33,977 nt of DNA from Hymenobacter persicinus (GCF_004167665.1 NZ_SEWE01000047.1:1-33977), one strand, 5' to 3'. Shown: positions 1 through 8,935, numbered from the stretch's first letter. Notes: generated by a model from the sequence alone, not told the origin. Numbers and translations: made by a program.

Positions 1-612
1 GGGCTCTACGGCAAACGTCTGCATGCCCGGGAAATGGGGCTTGAGCACTTCCGTCACGGCCGTGATGTGGCCGCCGGTGCCCACCCCGGTGATGTGAAAG
101 TCGAAGCCTTCGGGCGCGTCGCGCAGAATTTCCTGGGCCGTGGTTTCGGCGTGCACCCGGATGTTGGCCGGGTTTTCAAACTGCATGGGCAGCCAGGCCC
201 CGGGTGTGTCGCGCACAATCTCGTGGGCCTTTTCAATGGCGCCCTTCATACCCTTCTCCCGGGGTGTGAGCTCCAGGTTGGCCCCGTAGGCGGCCATCAG
301 GCGGCGGCGCTCAATGGACATCGACTCGGGCATGACCAGGGTAAGCTTGTAGCCTTTCACGGCCGCCACCATGGCCAGCCCCACGCCGGTGTTGCCGGAG
401 GTAGGTTCCACAATCAGGCTGTCGGGGGTGAGCAAACCGTCTTTTTCGGCTTGCTCAATCATGGCCAGGGCAATGCGGTCCTTGATGCTGCCGCCGGGGT
501 TGGCGCGCTCCAGCTTCACCCACACTTCCACGTCGGGGCGGTGGGCAAACAGGCGGTTGATGCGCAGCAAAGGAGTATTACCAATAGTATCGAGAATGGT
601 GTTGGCTTTCAT
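1..612 (-). CDS. cysK: Cysteine synthase A (O-acetylserine sulfhydrylase), C-terminus beyond window
   Basis: PLP enzyme that makes L-cysteine from O-acetylserine and sulfide in the cytoplasm. The 204 visible codons start MKANTILDTIGNTPLLR, a typical CysK N-terminus. The PLP-lysine motif NPGGSIKDR puts the Schiff-base lysine at K44, the substrate loop TSGNTG is at 71-76, and the phosphate-binding loop GVGTGGHI is at 176-183. About one third of the usual 300-310 residues lies beyond base 1. The start is the ATG at 612, 35 bases after the cysE stop on the same strand, so the two genes probably form an operon in which CysE supplies the substrate of CysK. CysK and CysM are hard to separate on half a protein; the MQFENPAN segment (143-150) and the cysE linkage favour CysK. 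Confidence 0.95.
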   Translation of the reverse strand, partial: MKANTILDTIGNTPLLRINRLFAHRPDVEVWVKLERANPGGSIKDRIALAMIEQAEKDGLLTPDSLIVEPTSGNTGVGLAMVAAVKGYKLTLVMPESMSIERRRLMAAYGANLELTPREKGMKGAIEKAHEIVRDTPGAWLPMQFENPANIRVHAETTAQEILRDAPEGFDFHITGVGTGGHITAVTEVLKPHFPGMQTFAVEP

Positions 613-647
613 TGGCGAAAGAAAAGAAGGTGTTGAGGTCGGAAAAA

Positions 648-1475
648 TCAGATAGAGAAAACGATGTCGGCAGTGGGGTCTTCGGTGCGGGTGACGTGAA
701 TCTGAGCGCGGTGGTAGACGCGGGAGTGGGACGGCACGCTCTCGGTCAGCCAGACGTTGCCGCCGATGATGCTGTGGCTGCCCACCACGGTGCTGCCGCC
801 CAGAATCGTGGCCCCGGCGTAAATCACCACGTGGTCTTCGATGGTAGGGTGGCGCTTGAGGTTGGCCATGTGCTTGGCCACGCTCAGCGCTCCGAGCGTG
901 ACGCCCTGAAACACCTGCACGTGCGCCCCGAGTACGGCCGTCTCGCCAATGACGATGCCCGTGCCGTGGTCGATGCAGAACGAGGGGCCGATGCGGGCGC
1001 CGGGGTGAATGTCGATGCCGGTTTGGGTGTGCGCATATTCGCTGAGCAGGCGCGGCACCCGCGGCACGTGCAGCTGCTCCAGGGCGTGGGCCAGCCGGTG
1101 CAGGGCAATGGCGTAGAACCCCGGGTAGGTACTGATAACCTCGGCCAGCCCCTGCGCGGCCGGGTCGGCGGCCAGAATGGCGGTGGCATCCTCCAGCAGG
1201 GCTTCGCGCAGGCGTGGTAGGCTTTCCAGGCAGGTAATGGCCACGGCGGCAGCTTCGGCGGCGGGCAGCACCCCGTTTAGCAGCTCGGCCAGCTGGGTTT
1301 GCCAGTGGGTAAGCGCCTCTTCCACGGCCGCCGCGCTGGTCAGAGGCCGGGCGGTGCGCTCAGGAAACAGCAGTTGCAGCAGCTGGTCGGCCAGCCGGCA
1401 GAAGGCCGGGCCCGCCAGCGGAGCTACAGCCTGCTGGTGGGCCTGGGCCAGGGCGTGAATGAAAGCGGCTTGCAT
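648..1475 (-). CDS. cysE: Serine O-acetyltransferase
   Basis: Transfers acetyl from acetyl-CoA to L-serine, the first committed step of cysteine synthesis. The product is 275 residues. An alpha-helical N-terminal half is followed by a left-handed beta-helix of hexapeptide repeats from about residue 150. The motif DIHPGARIG (D155) and the motif CIDHGTGIVIGETA (H170) match the catalytic Asp/His pair of the family, with the same 15-residue spacing as in E. coli CysE. The frame is open upstream to 1661, but that extension is low-complexity, covers the intergenic region and has no family counterpart, so I start at the ATG at 1475 (MQAAFIHALAQ). It is the upstream gene of the cysE-cysK pair. The C-terminus ends ADIVFSI; I see no damage. 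Confidence 0.95.
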   Translation of the reverse strand: MQAAFIHALAQAHQQAVAPLAGPAFCRLADQLLQLLFPERTARPLTSAAAVEEALTHWQTQLAELLNGVLPAAEAAAVAITCLESLPRLREALLEDATAILAADPAAQGLAEVISTYPGFYAIALHRLAHALEQLHVPRVPRLLSEYAHTQTGIDIHPGARIGPSFCIDHGTGIVIGETAVLGAHVQVFQGVTLGALSVAKHMANLKRHPTIEDHVVIYAGATILGGSTVVGSHSIIGGNVWLTESVPSHSRVYHRAQIHVTRTEDPTADIVFSI

Positions 1476-1672
1476 GGAACAGAGGGCAGGTAAGCGGCGG
1501 GCAACACCCCACCTGGGCTGACAAGATAGCAGCGGTACAGTATTCAGCAACCAGCCGGCCGGCGGAAGGTTTGCCCCCGGCCGGAGTACAACCGCCCGAC
1601 GAAGCCTTGCGTTAGCACAACCGGCCGCCTGACGGTCCCAACATCTTCTTTCATTTTCCAACCTCCTCCCCC
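1476..1672. other. Divergent intergenic region between cysE and the cupin gene
   Basis: 197 bases between two divergently transcribed genes, so it must hold both promoters. I cannot assign either with confidence. One dyad is visible: CCGGCCGG at 1555-1562 and again at 1577-1584, each copy being self-complementary. It lies in the untranslated leader or promoter side of cysE. Whether it does anything is unknown. Confidence 0.4.
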
Positions 1673-2014
1673 ATGGCTGACACCACCATCACCAAAGTTG
1701 ACTCCCGCTACTCGCCCACGGGCAAAGACGGCGAAAAATACCTGGCCTCCGGCATCCACGTGGCCATGCGCCTGTGGGAAAATGAGCAGCCCGGCGAAGC
1801 CAAGGAAGCCGCTATCCGCCCCTACGAAACCGTGGGCTACGTGCTCAGCGGCCGGGCCGAGCTGCACATCGAAGGCCAGGTGGTGGTGCTGGAACCCGGC
1901 AACTCCTGGGTGGTGCCTAAAGGCTCCTCGCATACCTACAAAGTGCTGGAAACCTTCAGCGCTGTAGAGGCCACTTCGCCCCCCGCCCAGGTCCACGGCC
2001 GAGAGGAAGCCTAA
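1673..2014 (+). CDS. Small single-domain cupin protein
   Basis: A 113-residue cytoplasmic protein (no signal peptide) made almost wholly of one cupin_2 barrel. Cupin motif 2 is intact: G-x5-P-x-G-x2-H is seen as GNSWVVPKGSSH. Motif 1, normally carrying the HxH metal ligands, reads ETVGYVLSGRAELHIEG and lacks the paired histidines, so a mononuclear metal site would be incomplete; it may bind a ligand without metal or act as a sensor/storage fold. The start is the ATG at 1673. It stands alone: cysE diverges upstream and a strong terminator follows directly. The substrate cannot be told from sequence. Confidence 0.85.
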   Translation: MADTTITKVDSRYSPTGKDGEKYLASGIHVAMRLWENEQPGEAKEAAIRPYETVGYVLSGRAELHIEGQVVVLEPGNSWVVPKGSSHTYKVLETFSAVEATSPPAQVHGREEA

Positions 2015-2384
2015 GCAGCTTTTTCTCCCGTTGGGAAACGCCGGTCCTGCAAAGGCCGGCGTTTTTGTTTATCCTCGTATTTGTACTAAACCTATGTGCA
2101 ACTCGGCCATGCAAACGCCCCAGCCCACTAACTTCGGCAGCATTTTGCTTTCCTTTTTGGAGCGGCAGAGTCATAATGATACGATTACAAAAAACTACTA
2201 TATAGCATATTAACCTTTTTGCAAACCTTCTAACCTCGTTCCTCCGGGCTGTAACGGCCTTTTCTGCGTCTCCAGCCCCGCGTTCCTTTTTCGTGTAGCT
2301 ACACGACACAGATAAACATAATTATTCCTAACCAAACCACGTTAAACCCCGTTTACTAGCCACTTGACCTTTCCCACTTTGGCT
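2015..2384. other. 370-base intergenic region upstream of the beta-helix gene
   Basis: Holds the cupin terminator (2036-2070), then an AT-rich stretch at about 2160-2220 that stands out against the GC-rich surroundings and is the likeliest promoter region for the gene at 2385. I could not find a clean Bacteroidota -33 TTTG / -7 TAnnTTTG pair. The short open frames here have no coding character. Confidence 0.5.
2036..2070 (+). terminator. Rho-independent terminator of the cupin gene
   Basis: A perfect 9-bp stem, AAACGCCGG (2036-2044) pairing with CCGGCGTTT (2056-2064), with an 11-base loop and a T-rich tail. It begins 22 bases after the cupin stop codon. Confidence 0.85.
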
Positions 2385-5312
2385 ATGAAACACTCCCTAC
2401 TTTATAGTTGCCTGAGCCTGCTGCTTTTCCTGGCCGCCGGCTGGGCCCAGCCGACCCTGGCTCAGCGTTCCTTGTACGTCAACGACGCAGTCCAGCTCGG
2501 CGACGTTTTCACCAGCAACCCGGGCAGCGACGTGCTCGGCAACGGCAGCAGCGCCGCGCCCTTTGCCACCGTGGCCAAGGCCCTGGCCAGCGCCGACGCG
2601 GCCACTACCACCATCTTCATCGACGCGGGCCGTTACTCCGAGCGGGTAATACTGAACAAGAACATTAACCTGCAGGGCGTCGATACGGCCCGCACGGTAT
2701 TCGATGGCGGACTGCTGCCGGCCGCCGCCCAGACCCAGGAAACCGGCATCTTCATCACCGCCGCGGGCGGCACTCCGGCCAGCCCCGTCACTATTGCCGA
2801 CCTGAAAGTGCGGGCCTACGACTTCGGCATTCAGAACGACAACGTTATCAATCACGCCAACTTCCTGCTCGAGGACGTGGCCGTGACCGAAAACCGGCAG
2901 TTTGGCATCTATTGGAACGGCTACCTGACCTTCACCGAGAACATCACCTTCCGCCGGGTGCGCGCCACCAAAACGGCCCTCTCGCCCAACACCACCGACA
3001 ACGGGGCCGGCCGGGGCCTGTTTCTGGTCAATGGCAACAAAATCAACATCCTTATCGAGGACGGCATCTTTGAGCAGAACCGACGCGCGGGCATCGACGT
3101 CAACGATGGCAGCATCAGTGGCCTCGTGATTCGGGGCTGCCGGTTCGGGTTCAACCTCGGGCCCGCCATTGCGGTGCTGGGCGCGGCCGGGCAGCGCGAC
3201 GGCAACGGCGCATTTATCACGCCGGCCGCGCTGCTGGAAAACAACTTTATCCGCAACAACGCCTCCAACGGCATGGAACTCAAAGCCTGCACGGGCACGG
3301 GCCGCAGCAGCGGGCCCGGCAGCTTCGTGGTCCGCAATAACTACATCGTGCGCACCATTGGGGCACCTACCAACCTGGCCGATGACAACGCTGGTATCGT
3401 CTTCGCCGACCGGGACCGGAGCGTGATTTCGACGGGCGGGGGCGTGACGGCCGACCTGACCACCGGTGGAGCTTACATCCAGAACAATATCATCCGCGGC
3501 TACCTGGCCGACCAGCTGCGCACGTTTTTGAATGTAAACGGCTTCGGTATCGTGCTGGAAGGCGCCAACAACAAGGTGTTCGGCAACGTCATTGCCCAGT
3601 GCCAGCGCGGCATTCAGGTGCAGGACCGCCCCGCGAACAGCACTGGCTCCACGCCCTTCTTCGACCTGAGCCGCAACCTGGCCCTGATTTCCAGCGGCGA
3701 CAGTATCGGCAACAACCGCCTCGACAGCTGCACAACTTCGCTACGCGCCGTGAACCTGACCAATGTAGTGAATGCTCCCGGCAACTGGCTGGGCAGCAAC
3801 CAGGCTACGGTCGTGCGCGGCACCAATGGCCTGAATGGCCTGCTGCTCACGCTGGGCGGCCCGGCCACCAACTTTGCCCAGGTGTCGGCGCTGGAGCCCA
3901 CGGGCCGCATCGACTACTCGCCCTTTCTGCATTCCGGCGCCGATGCCGCCGCCGCCACGGGCTTTCAAAGCGACCTAAGCTACCTGCACGTCGACGGTTT
4001 CGCCCCCAGCGCGGGGGCAGCCGGCCGGCTCCAGGAAGGCCTAACCATGGTGGCTGAGAATGGCACCGTGGAAACTGTGGCTACTACCTACGCCGAAGCG
4101 GCTACCGTTACCAAAAGCCTGACGCTCACCAATGACGGCGCAACCACCCTGCAAAGCCTGACGCTCAACGCTCCCGGCAAAACGGCAACCCTGGCGGCTC
4201 CTTTCAGCCTGACCGGCACCCTGACGCTGACCTCGGGCCTGCTGCGCACATCCCCCACGGCCCTGCTCACGCTCGTAGCCGGCGCGGCTGCTACCGAGGG
4301 CAATGCCAGTTCCTACGTCGAAGGGCCGCTACGCAAGCTGGGCAACTCCGGCTTTGTGTTTCCGCTGGGTAAAGCCGGCCGCTGGGCCCGCCTAGCCGTT
4401 TCGGCTCCCTCTGACCCGGCCACGGCCCTGACGGCCGAATATTTCGCCGCGGGCTACGCTACTCGCACCGTAACCCCGCCCCTGCTGCGGGTGAGCAGCG
4501 TGGAATACTGGAATCTGGACCGTACCGGCTCCACGGATGCCGTGAGCGTGCGCCTCTACTGGGAAGACAACGCCCGCAGCGGCATCGATGCCTTTGCCCC
4601 CGACCTGCAAGTAGCCCGCTTCGATGGCGCAACCTGGGTGACGGCCGGCAACGGCGGCCTCGGTGGCAGCCTGCCCGCTGGCTCCGTGGGGTCGGCGGGC
4701 GCGGTGGCGAGCTTCGGCCCTTTCACCTTCGGCTCATCCTCGCTGGTCGTGAACCCGCTGCCGGTTGAGTTGGTCAGCTTCACGGCCACCGAGCCCCAGC
4801 CCGGCCTCGTGACGCTGAACTGGCGGACGGCTTCGGAACGAAACAACCGCGGCTTTGCCCTGGAACGCAGCTACGACGCCACGGCCTGGCAGCAGGTTGC
4901 CTTCGTGGCGGGTCACGGCTCCACAGCTTCCGCCAGCACCTACTCGCACCAGGACCGGCCCGACCCCGCGTTCAGCGTAGTGTACTACCGCCTCCAGCAA
5001 CTCGACTTGGATGGCAAAATCAATACTTCGCCGGTGGTAGCCCTGCGGCGGGGACCGGAGCGCGGCGCGGCTACGCTGCTCGCGCTGGCCCCTAATCCGG
5101 CCGCGGCGTCCACCAAACTGCAGTTTTCCGCTCCCGTGGCCGGCCCAGTCCTGGTTACGCTGACCGACTTGTCGGGCCGGGTGCTGCTGCGCCAGAACCT
5201 GACTGTCGACGCTGAGCTGATGCTGCCAGATGCTCTGCCGGCCGGCACCTACCTGCTTCGGGCCACCGGCCGCGGCGTGACGGGCAACGCGGTGCGCCTG
5301 CTCAAGCTGTAG
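2385..5312 (+). CDS. Secreted right-handed parallel beta-helix protein with T9SS C-terminal sorting domain
   Basis: A 975-residue exported protein. Signal peptide MKHSLLYSCLSLLLFLAAGWA with a likely cut near AQA/TLAQ. Residues about 30-480 carry pectate-lyase/NosD-like beta-helix character: a DUF1565-like opening (YVNDA...GNGSSAAPFATVAKAL), then many short turns ending in N-rich segments such as NNFIRNN and NNIIRGY. Residues about 560-780 form beta-rich segments common in Bacteroidota surface proteins (SYVEGPLRK, FVFPLGKAGRW). A linker starting LPVELVSFTA leads to an Ig/FN3-like segment and a type A T9SS sorting domain (about 897-975; APNPAAAS, LSGRVLLRQN, LPAGTYLLRATG). The frame opens at a TTG 21 bases earlier, but the ATG at 2385 directly precedes the signal peptide. 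No polysaccharide-lyase catalytic residues can be assigned, so enzyme versus adhesin is open. Confidence 0.9.
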   Translation: MKHSLLYSCLSLLLFLAAGWAQPTLAQRSLYVNDAVQLGDVFTSNPGSDVLGNGSSAAPFATVAKALASADAATTTIFIDAGRYSERVILNKNINLQGVDTARTVFDGGLLPAAAQTQETGIFITAAGGTPASPVTIADLKVRAYDFGIQNDNVINHANFLLEDVAVTENRQFGIYWNGYLTFTENITFRRVRATKTALSPNTTDNGAGRGLFLVNGNKINILIEDGIFEQNRRAGIDVNDGSISGLVIRGCRFGFNLGPAIAVLGAAGQRDGNGAFITPAALLENNFIRNNASNGMELKACTGTGRSSGPGSFVVRNNYIVRTIGAPTNLADDNAGIVFADRDRSVISTGGGVTADLTTGGAYIQNNIIRGYLADQLRTFLNVNGFGIVLEGANNKVFGNVIAQCQRGIQVQDRPANSTGSTPFFDLSRNLALISSGDSIGNNRLDSCTTSLRAVNLTNVVNAPGNWLGSNQATVVRGTNGLNGLLLTLGGPATNFAQVSALEPTGRIDYSPFLHSGADAAAATGFQSDLSYLHVDGFAPSAGAAGRLQEGLTMVAENGTVETVATTYAEAATVTKSLTLTNDGATTLQSLTLNAPGKTATLAAPFSLTGTLTLTSGLLRTSPTALLTLVAGAAATEGNASSYVEGPLRKLGNSGFVFPLGKAGRWARLAVSAPSDPATALTAEYFAAGYATRTVTPPLLRVSSVEYWNLDRTGSTDAVSVRLYWEDNARSGIDAFAPDLQVARFDGATWVTAGNGGLGGSLPAGSVGSAGAVASFGPFTFGSSSLVVNPLPVELVSFTATEPQPGLVTLNWRTASERNNRGFALERSYDATAWQQVAFVAGHGSTASASTYSHQDRPDPAFSVVYYRLQQLDLDGKINTSPVVALRRGPERGAATLLALAPNPAAASTKLQFSAPVAGPVLVTLTDLSGRVLLRQNLTVDAELMLPDALPAGTYLLRATGRGVTGNAVRLLKL

Positions 5313-5333
5313 AAACTCGTCGAGTTGAAAAAG

Positions 5334-5373
5334 AAGCGCCGGAGCTGCTGAAGCAGTTCCGGCGCTTTCTGGT
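5334..5373. terminator. Terminator between convergent genes
   Basis: A stem of AAGCGCCGGA (5334-5343) with TCCGGCGCTT (5358-5367), extended inside by CTGCT/AGCAG. It lies 21 bases after the beta-helix stop and is followed by a weak T-rich run. It sits between convergent genes and may serve both. Confidence 0.75.
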
Positions 5374-5392
5374 TTTGCGGTTCCGGTAGGGG

Positions 5393-7378
5393 TTAGCGTA
5401 CCAATTCAATAGAGCTGATTCGGTCCCCGATTTCCAAGCGGCTTACCACGTCCATGCCCTGCACGACCTGGGCGAAAATAGTGTAGCGGCCGTCCAGGTG
5501 GGGTGTGGGGGCATGGGTAATAAACCACTGGCAGCTCTCGGTATCTTTGCCGGCCGAGGCTAAGCCCACGGCGCCTTCGCCGTAGTGCAGGTCGGCAAAT
5601 TCGGAGCGTAGGTTATAGTCGGAGCTGCCCCAGCCGTCGCCGCGGGGGCAGCCGCCCTGGGCCACGAAGTTGGGCACCACGCGGTGAAAGTTTTTGCCGT
5701 TGTAGAACCCCTGCCGCACCAGCGCCACAAAGCTGGCCACCGAGCCCGGCGCGTCTTCTACCAGCAGCCGGAACGTCACGTCGCCCTTGCCCGTGTGTAC
5801 CACGGCCCGCTGCCCGACCGGAATAGCCTGCACGAAAGCCCAGTCGATGGGGTGCGAGGCGGCCTTCGCCACGGGCAGCGGCACGGCCGGCACTTTATCC
5901 AAAAAATCAATGGTCTGCTGCAACGACTGCCAAGCCTCTAGGTCGCGGGGCAGCAGGAGCTTGTCGCGGGCCTGACGCAGGAACACCGTGTTGGCAAACA
6001 GGCGGCGCATATCCAGCTTCGGGTCGCGCATGGCCTCGGCGGCAATACCGAGCAGGGCCACGTCGCCGGTACCGATGGCGCGCTGAAGCAACAAGGCAAA
6101 GGCGGGCTGCAGCTCGGTCGGGAAAGCTGGATTGCTGCGCATCGCTACCAGCGCCTCCAGCCCGTAAGTGCCTACCACCACCGGCTGCCCGGCCGTGAAC
6201 GTGGCCTGGGCCACAAAGTCGTAGGCAGCCGGATCCTCGCCCAGCGCTTTGAGCAGATACCCCTTTTCGTAGGGGTCGGCCGTGGCCGAGTACCGCTCCT
6301 GTACCGCCGCGCGAATGGCAGCCTGCGACTCTCCACCCTGCTTGAGGGCGGCGGCCAGCAGCGTGGCCCGCACCCGCCAGGGCGCTAGGCGGTTCGCTTT
6401 TTCGAGCAGCCCGCTCCCGGGCTCCCCTTTGGCGTGGTTTAGGAAAAACTCGGCCGCGGTGAGGGCCACCTGCTCATTGGCGTCCGTTAGGGCATCCCAG
6501 GCGGCCTCTTTCACGGGCGCATACTGGGCTGTCGTCATGGCCCGCAGGGCGCTGAGGCGGACGCGGTAGTCCGGGTCGCGCCGGGTCAGGGCCGAGAGGG
6601 CCGCGGGTACGTTGCCAGCTTGAGAAGCCTTACTCAACGCGGCAGCGGCGGTGCTACGCACGGCGTAGCTGGGGTCGTTCTGGGCCACGGCCACGATGGC
6701 CGCCGCGTAAGGCGTCAGATTCAGCCCGCGGGTGCGGGCCAGGGCGTTGGCCGCGGCCAGCCGGGCGCCGTAGGGGTTGGTTTTGCCCAGCAATTGCACG
6801 GTGCGGGCCACGGCGGCTTCGGAAGTCAGCCCGCGCAGGCCGGCCCGGTACAGGCCCCAGGCCTGCCCGGCCAGCGCCGCGGTGTCGGTGGCCAGGGCGG
6901 CCGGCAGCTTCACCAAGGAACTCAGGCCGGCGCGGGAAGTGCACTTGCCCAACGCCTCGAGCACGTAACGCCGATTGGTGGCGTCGGGATCCGCGGTGAG
7001 GCGCTGGCGCAGGGTTCCTTCGGCAGTGGAATCAGCAGTTTGCCCCAGGGCGTAAGCGGCCGCGCGGCGCACCAGCAGGTTGTCGTCGGTGAGGCGGGCG
7101 CTGAGGGCGGCCGTAGCGGCTTTGTCCTGGACCGAGGCAAAGGCCAGGGCGGCCTCGCGGCGGTACTGACTTTCGGGCCGGCTCAGAAACGGCAGCAGCG
7201 CCTCGGTAGCCCGCTCATCCTGGGCCGTGGCAATCTGGCGCAGCACGGGGTCCGTGAACTTATTGGTGACGGCGGGCGCGGCCGTGGGGGGCCGCGAAAC
7301 GCAGGAAAACAGAACGGGGCTCAGGCAGCCGGCCACGGTGAGGGCACGGGCAAAACGGCGTAAGACAGGTTGGCTCAT
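5393..7378 (-). CDS. HEAT-repeat lipoprotein with C-terminal cyclophilin-type peptidyl-prolyl isomerase domain
   Basis: A 661-residue envelope protein. The N-terminus has a hydrophobic signal with a probable lipobox (LFSC, Cys26). Residues about 40-500 are alpha-helical HEAT/PBS-lyase-like repeats (for example LTDDNLLVRRAAAYALG and QNDPSYAVRSTAAAAL), a scaffold for protein binding. Residues 525-661 are a cyclophilin domain: FHRVVPNFVAQGG includes the catalytic arginine (R566), SCQWFIT stands for the family's SQFFIT, and LDGRYTIFAQV for LDGKYTVFGQV. The family catalyses cis-trans isomerisation of X-Pro bonds. The likely role is periplasmic folding, the HEAT array presenting clients. The frame is open 36 codons further upstream, but the ATG at 7378 precedes the signal peptide. 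It is last in a minus-strand run, 64 bases after the glycosyltransferase. Confidence 0.9.
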   Translation of the reverse strand: MSQPVLRRFARALTVAGCLSPVLFSCVSRPPTAAPAVTNKFTDPVLRQIATAQDERATEALLPFLSRPESQYRREAALAFASVQDKAATAALSARLTDDNLLVRRAAAYALGQTADSTAEGTLRQRLTADPDATNRRYVLEALGKCTSRAGLSSLVKLPAALATDTAALAGQAWGLYRAGLRGLTSEAAVARTVQLLGKTNPYGARLAAANALARTRGLNLTPYAAAIVAVAQNDPSYAVRSTAAAALSKASQAGNVPAALSALTRRDPDYRVRLSALRAMTTAQYAPVKEAAWDALTDANEQVALTAAEFFLNHAKGEPGSGLLEKANRLAPWRVRATLLAAALKQGGESQAAIRAAVQERYSATADPYEKGYLLKALGEDPAAYDFVAQATFTAGQPVVVGTYGLEALVAMRSNPAFPTELQPAFALLLQRAIGTGDVALLGIAAEAMRDPKLDMRRLFANTVFLRQARDKLLLPRDLEAWQSLQQTIDFLDKVPAVPLPVAKAASHPIDWAFVQAIPVGQRAVVHTGKGDVTFRLLVEDAPGSVASFVALVRQGFYNGKNFHRVVPNFVAQGGCPRGDGWGSSDYNLRSEFADLHYGEGAVGLASAGKDTESCQWFITHAPTPHLDGRYTIFAQVVQGMDVVSRLEIGDRISSIELVR

Positions 7379-7442
7379 GGGTGACCGAAAGTAGCCAAAA
7401 TCCGGCGGCGGCGCTAATCCGGACGCCGGACGCCCGTCCCCT

Positions 7443-8504
7443 TTAGTGGCCCACGGCAGCGCTGAGCACCGCGTCGAGGTGGGCAAAGAGCTCCTCGTTG
7501 CCGGCCTGCGCGTAGCTGCTCAGCGCCTTTTCAAAGCCGCTCAGATCGTAGAGAAATGCTTTGAGGCCGTCGGCGGTGATGGCGCTGAAGTGGCGGCCGT
7601 AGCCGAGCTTTTCCACCTCGGCCGCGTTGAGAAACTGCTCGAACTGGGCCGGAATCGGAATGGCGCAGATGGGCTTGTGCAGGTACACGGCCTCGCTGAT
7701 CAGCGAAAATCCCCCGTTGGTAACCACGGCCCGGGCGCTGGCCAGGTCGTCGATGAAGCCCTGCTCACTGAAGGCCCGTAGCTGCACGTTACCGTGGTTT
7801 TCTTCCTTGTTGAACCCGTAAACCCGGAATTCCTGACCCGGCAGCTCCTGCAGCAGGGGCACCAGATCCTTCTGGGTGGTGGCCGACTGGTACACCAGCA
7901 CGTGCCCCCCCCTGGTAGGCTTGGCGGCCAGAATTTCGGGCCGGATAATGGGCGGCACCAGCGTGGTAGCCGACTTGGTGACGGGCAGGGGGAAGAAAGT
8001 CGTAATCAGGTAGTGGCGGCTGCGGGGCAGCTTGGCCCGCACAATCTGCTGGGCCAGGGTGCGGTTGCCCCGCTCGGCCCGGGGCACGGCCACGTCCAGG
8101 GCCGCGCGGCTGATAATCTGCATGTTGTCGATGCTGACGACGGGCAGGCGGCGCCACTTGGCAAAAAAGTAGCTGAACGACTCGAAGTCGGAAATGACCA
8201 GCTCGGGCGTGAAGTCGCAGAGCAGCTCCCGGTACTTGGCGAAGTTGACGCGCAAACTCTCGGGCGCCGTGCGCAGCGTGAGGGCCGCCGTGCGCGACTT
8301 CGACACCGTCAGGTTTTTGTAAGCCAGGTGGAAGCCGCGGATTTCGTGCACCCGGCCCGGGAAGTTGGCCGCCAGCACCTGGTAAGCCCGGGAGCTGCTC
8401 ACCACGCACACGTTGTGGCCCTGGCTGAGCAGGTACCCAATGACGACTTTACTGCGGGTTGCGTGGCCCAGCCCTTCGCCGGGCACGCCGTAGAGAATGT
8501 TCAT
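7443..8504 (-). CDS. GT-B fold glycosyltransferase (MJ1255/VC2487-like)
   Basis: A 353-residue cytoplasmic or membrane-associated glycosyltransferase with the two-lobed GT-B build. The N-terminal lobe starts MNILYGVPGEGLGHATRS, the glycine-rich acceptor-side loop of the MurG/UGT superfamily. The C-terminal lobe has the donor-binding motif NGGFSLISEAVYLHKPICAIP. Length and the GEGLGHATRS opening resemble the MJ1255/VC2487 family, from memory. Acceptor and sugar are unknown. The frame is open upstream to 8663, but the ATG at 8504 is favoured because it gives the family N-terminus and because it overlaps the stop of the preceding gene as ATGA, implying translational coupling. Confidence 0.88.
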   Translation of the reverse strand: MNILYGVPGEGLGHATRSKVVIGYLLSQGHNVCVVSSSRAYQVLAANFPGRVHEIRGFHLAYKNLTVSKSRTAALTLRTAPESLRVNFAKYRELLCDFTPELVISDFESFSYFFAKWRRLPVVSIDNMQIISRAALDVAVPRAERGNRTLAQQIVRAKLPRSRHYLITTFFPLPVTKSATTLVPPIIRPEILAAKPTRGGHVLVYQSATTQKDLVPLLQELPGQEFRVYGFNKEENHGNVQLRAFSEQGFIDDLASARAVVTNGGFSLISEAVYLHKPICAIPIPAQFEQFLNAAEVEKLGYGRHFSAITADGLKAFLYDLSGFEKALSSYAQAGNEELFAHLDAVLSAAVGH

Positions 8505-8839
8505 TTGGCCCAGGCTTTTTGCAGAATGTGCCCGTCGGTGAGGTCGAGCTGCACCGACCAGCCAATCCAGTTGCTGGCCCACAGCTCCCCGTTGGTTTCC
8601 CAGAGGTCCATGTACGGATTGTCGACGGCGCCGGAAACCGAAGGCAGCACTTCGGCCTTCCACAGCAGCTCCCCCGCGGCCGAAATGGCCGTCACGTTGT
8701 TGTTGTACAGAATTCCCAGCGGCGACTCCTCCAGCAGCACGTAGAAATTATCCACGGGCAGCAGCTTGGTAATGGTGTAGCGGGTTTGATAGAGCACTGC
8801 TCCGTCGTGCAGAACCTGGTTTCGTTGGCTGCTAATCAT
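8501..8839 (-). CDS. Hypothetical small soluble protein coupled to the glycosyltransferase
   Basis: 112 residues from the ATG at 8839 (MISSQRNQVL). No signal peptide or membrane segment. It is rich in beta-strand and aromatic residues (LLWKAEVLP, NPYMDLWETNGELWASNWIGW), with a pattern like one or two blades of a PQQ-type propeller, but I do not recognise a family. Its stop overlaps the glycosyltransferase start by four bases (ATGA), so the two are very probably made together and may act together. The frame extends upstream to 8896, but no better start is seen there. Confidence 0.75.
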   Translation of the reverse strand: MISSQRNQVLHDGAVLYQTRYTITKLLPVDNFYVLLEESPLGILYNNNVTAISAAGELLWKAEVLPSVSGAVDNPYMDLWETNGELWASNWIGWSVQLDLTDGHILQKAWAK

Positions 8840-8935
8840 GCAAAAGGGTGAGTAAACGCGGATGGGATGGGGGCGCAAGTAACGGAAATCAGACACAAGC
8901 GCAACACGGCCAGCACCGGGCCCAGCACCGGCAGC

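Noticed and set aside
1476..1661. N-terminal extension of CysE to 1661
   Set aside because: It would remove nearly all of the intergenic space and adds Arg/Pro-rich sequence absent from the family; the ATG at 1475 gives a normal length.
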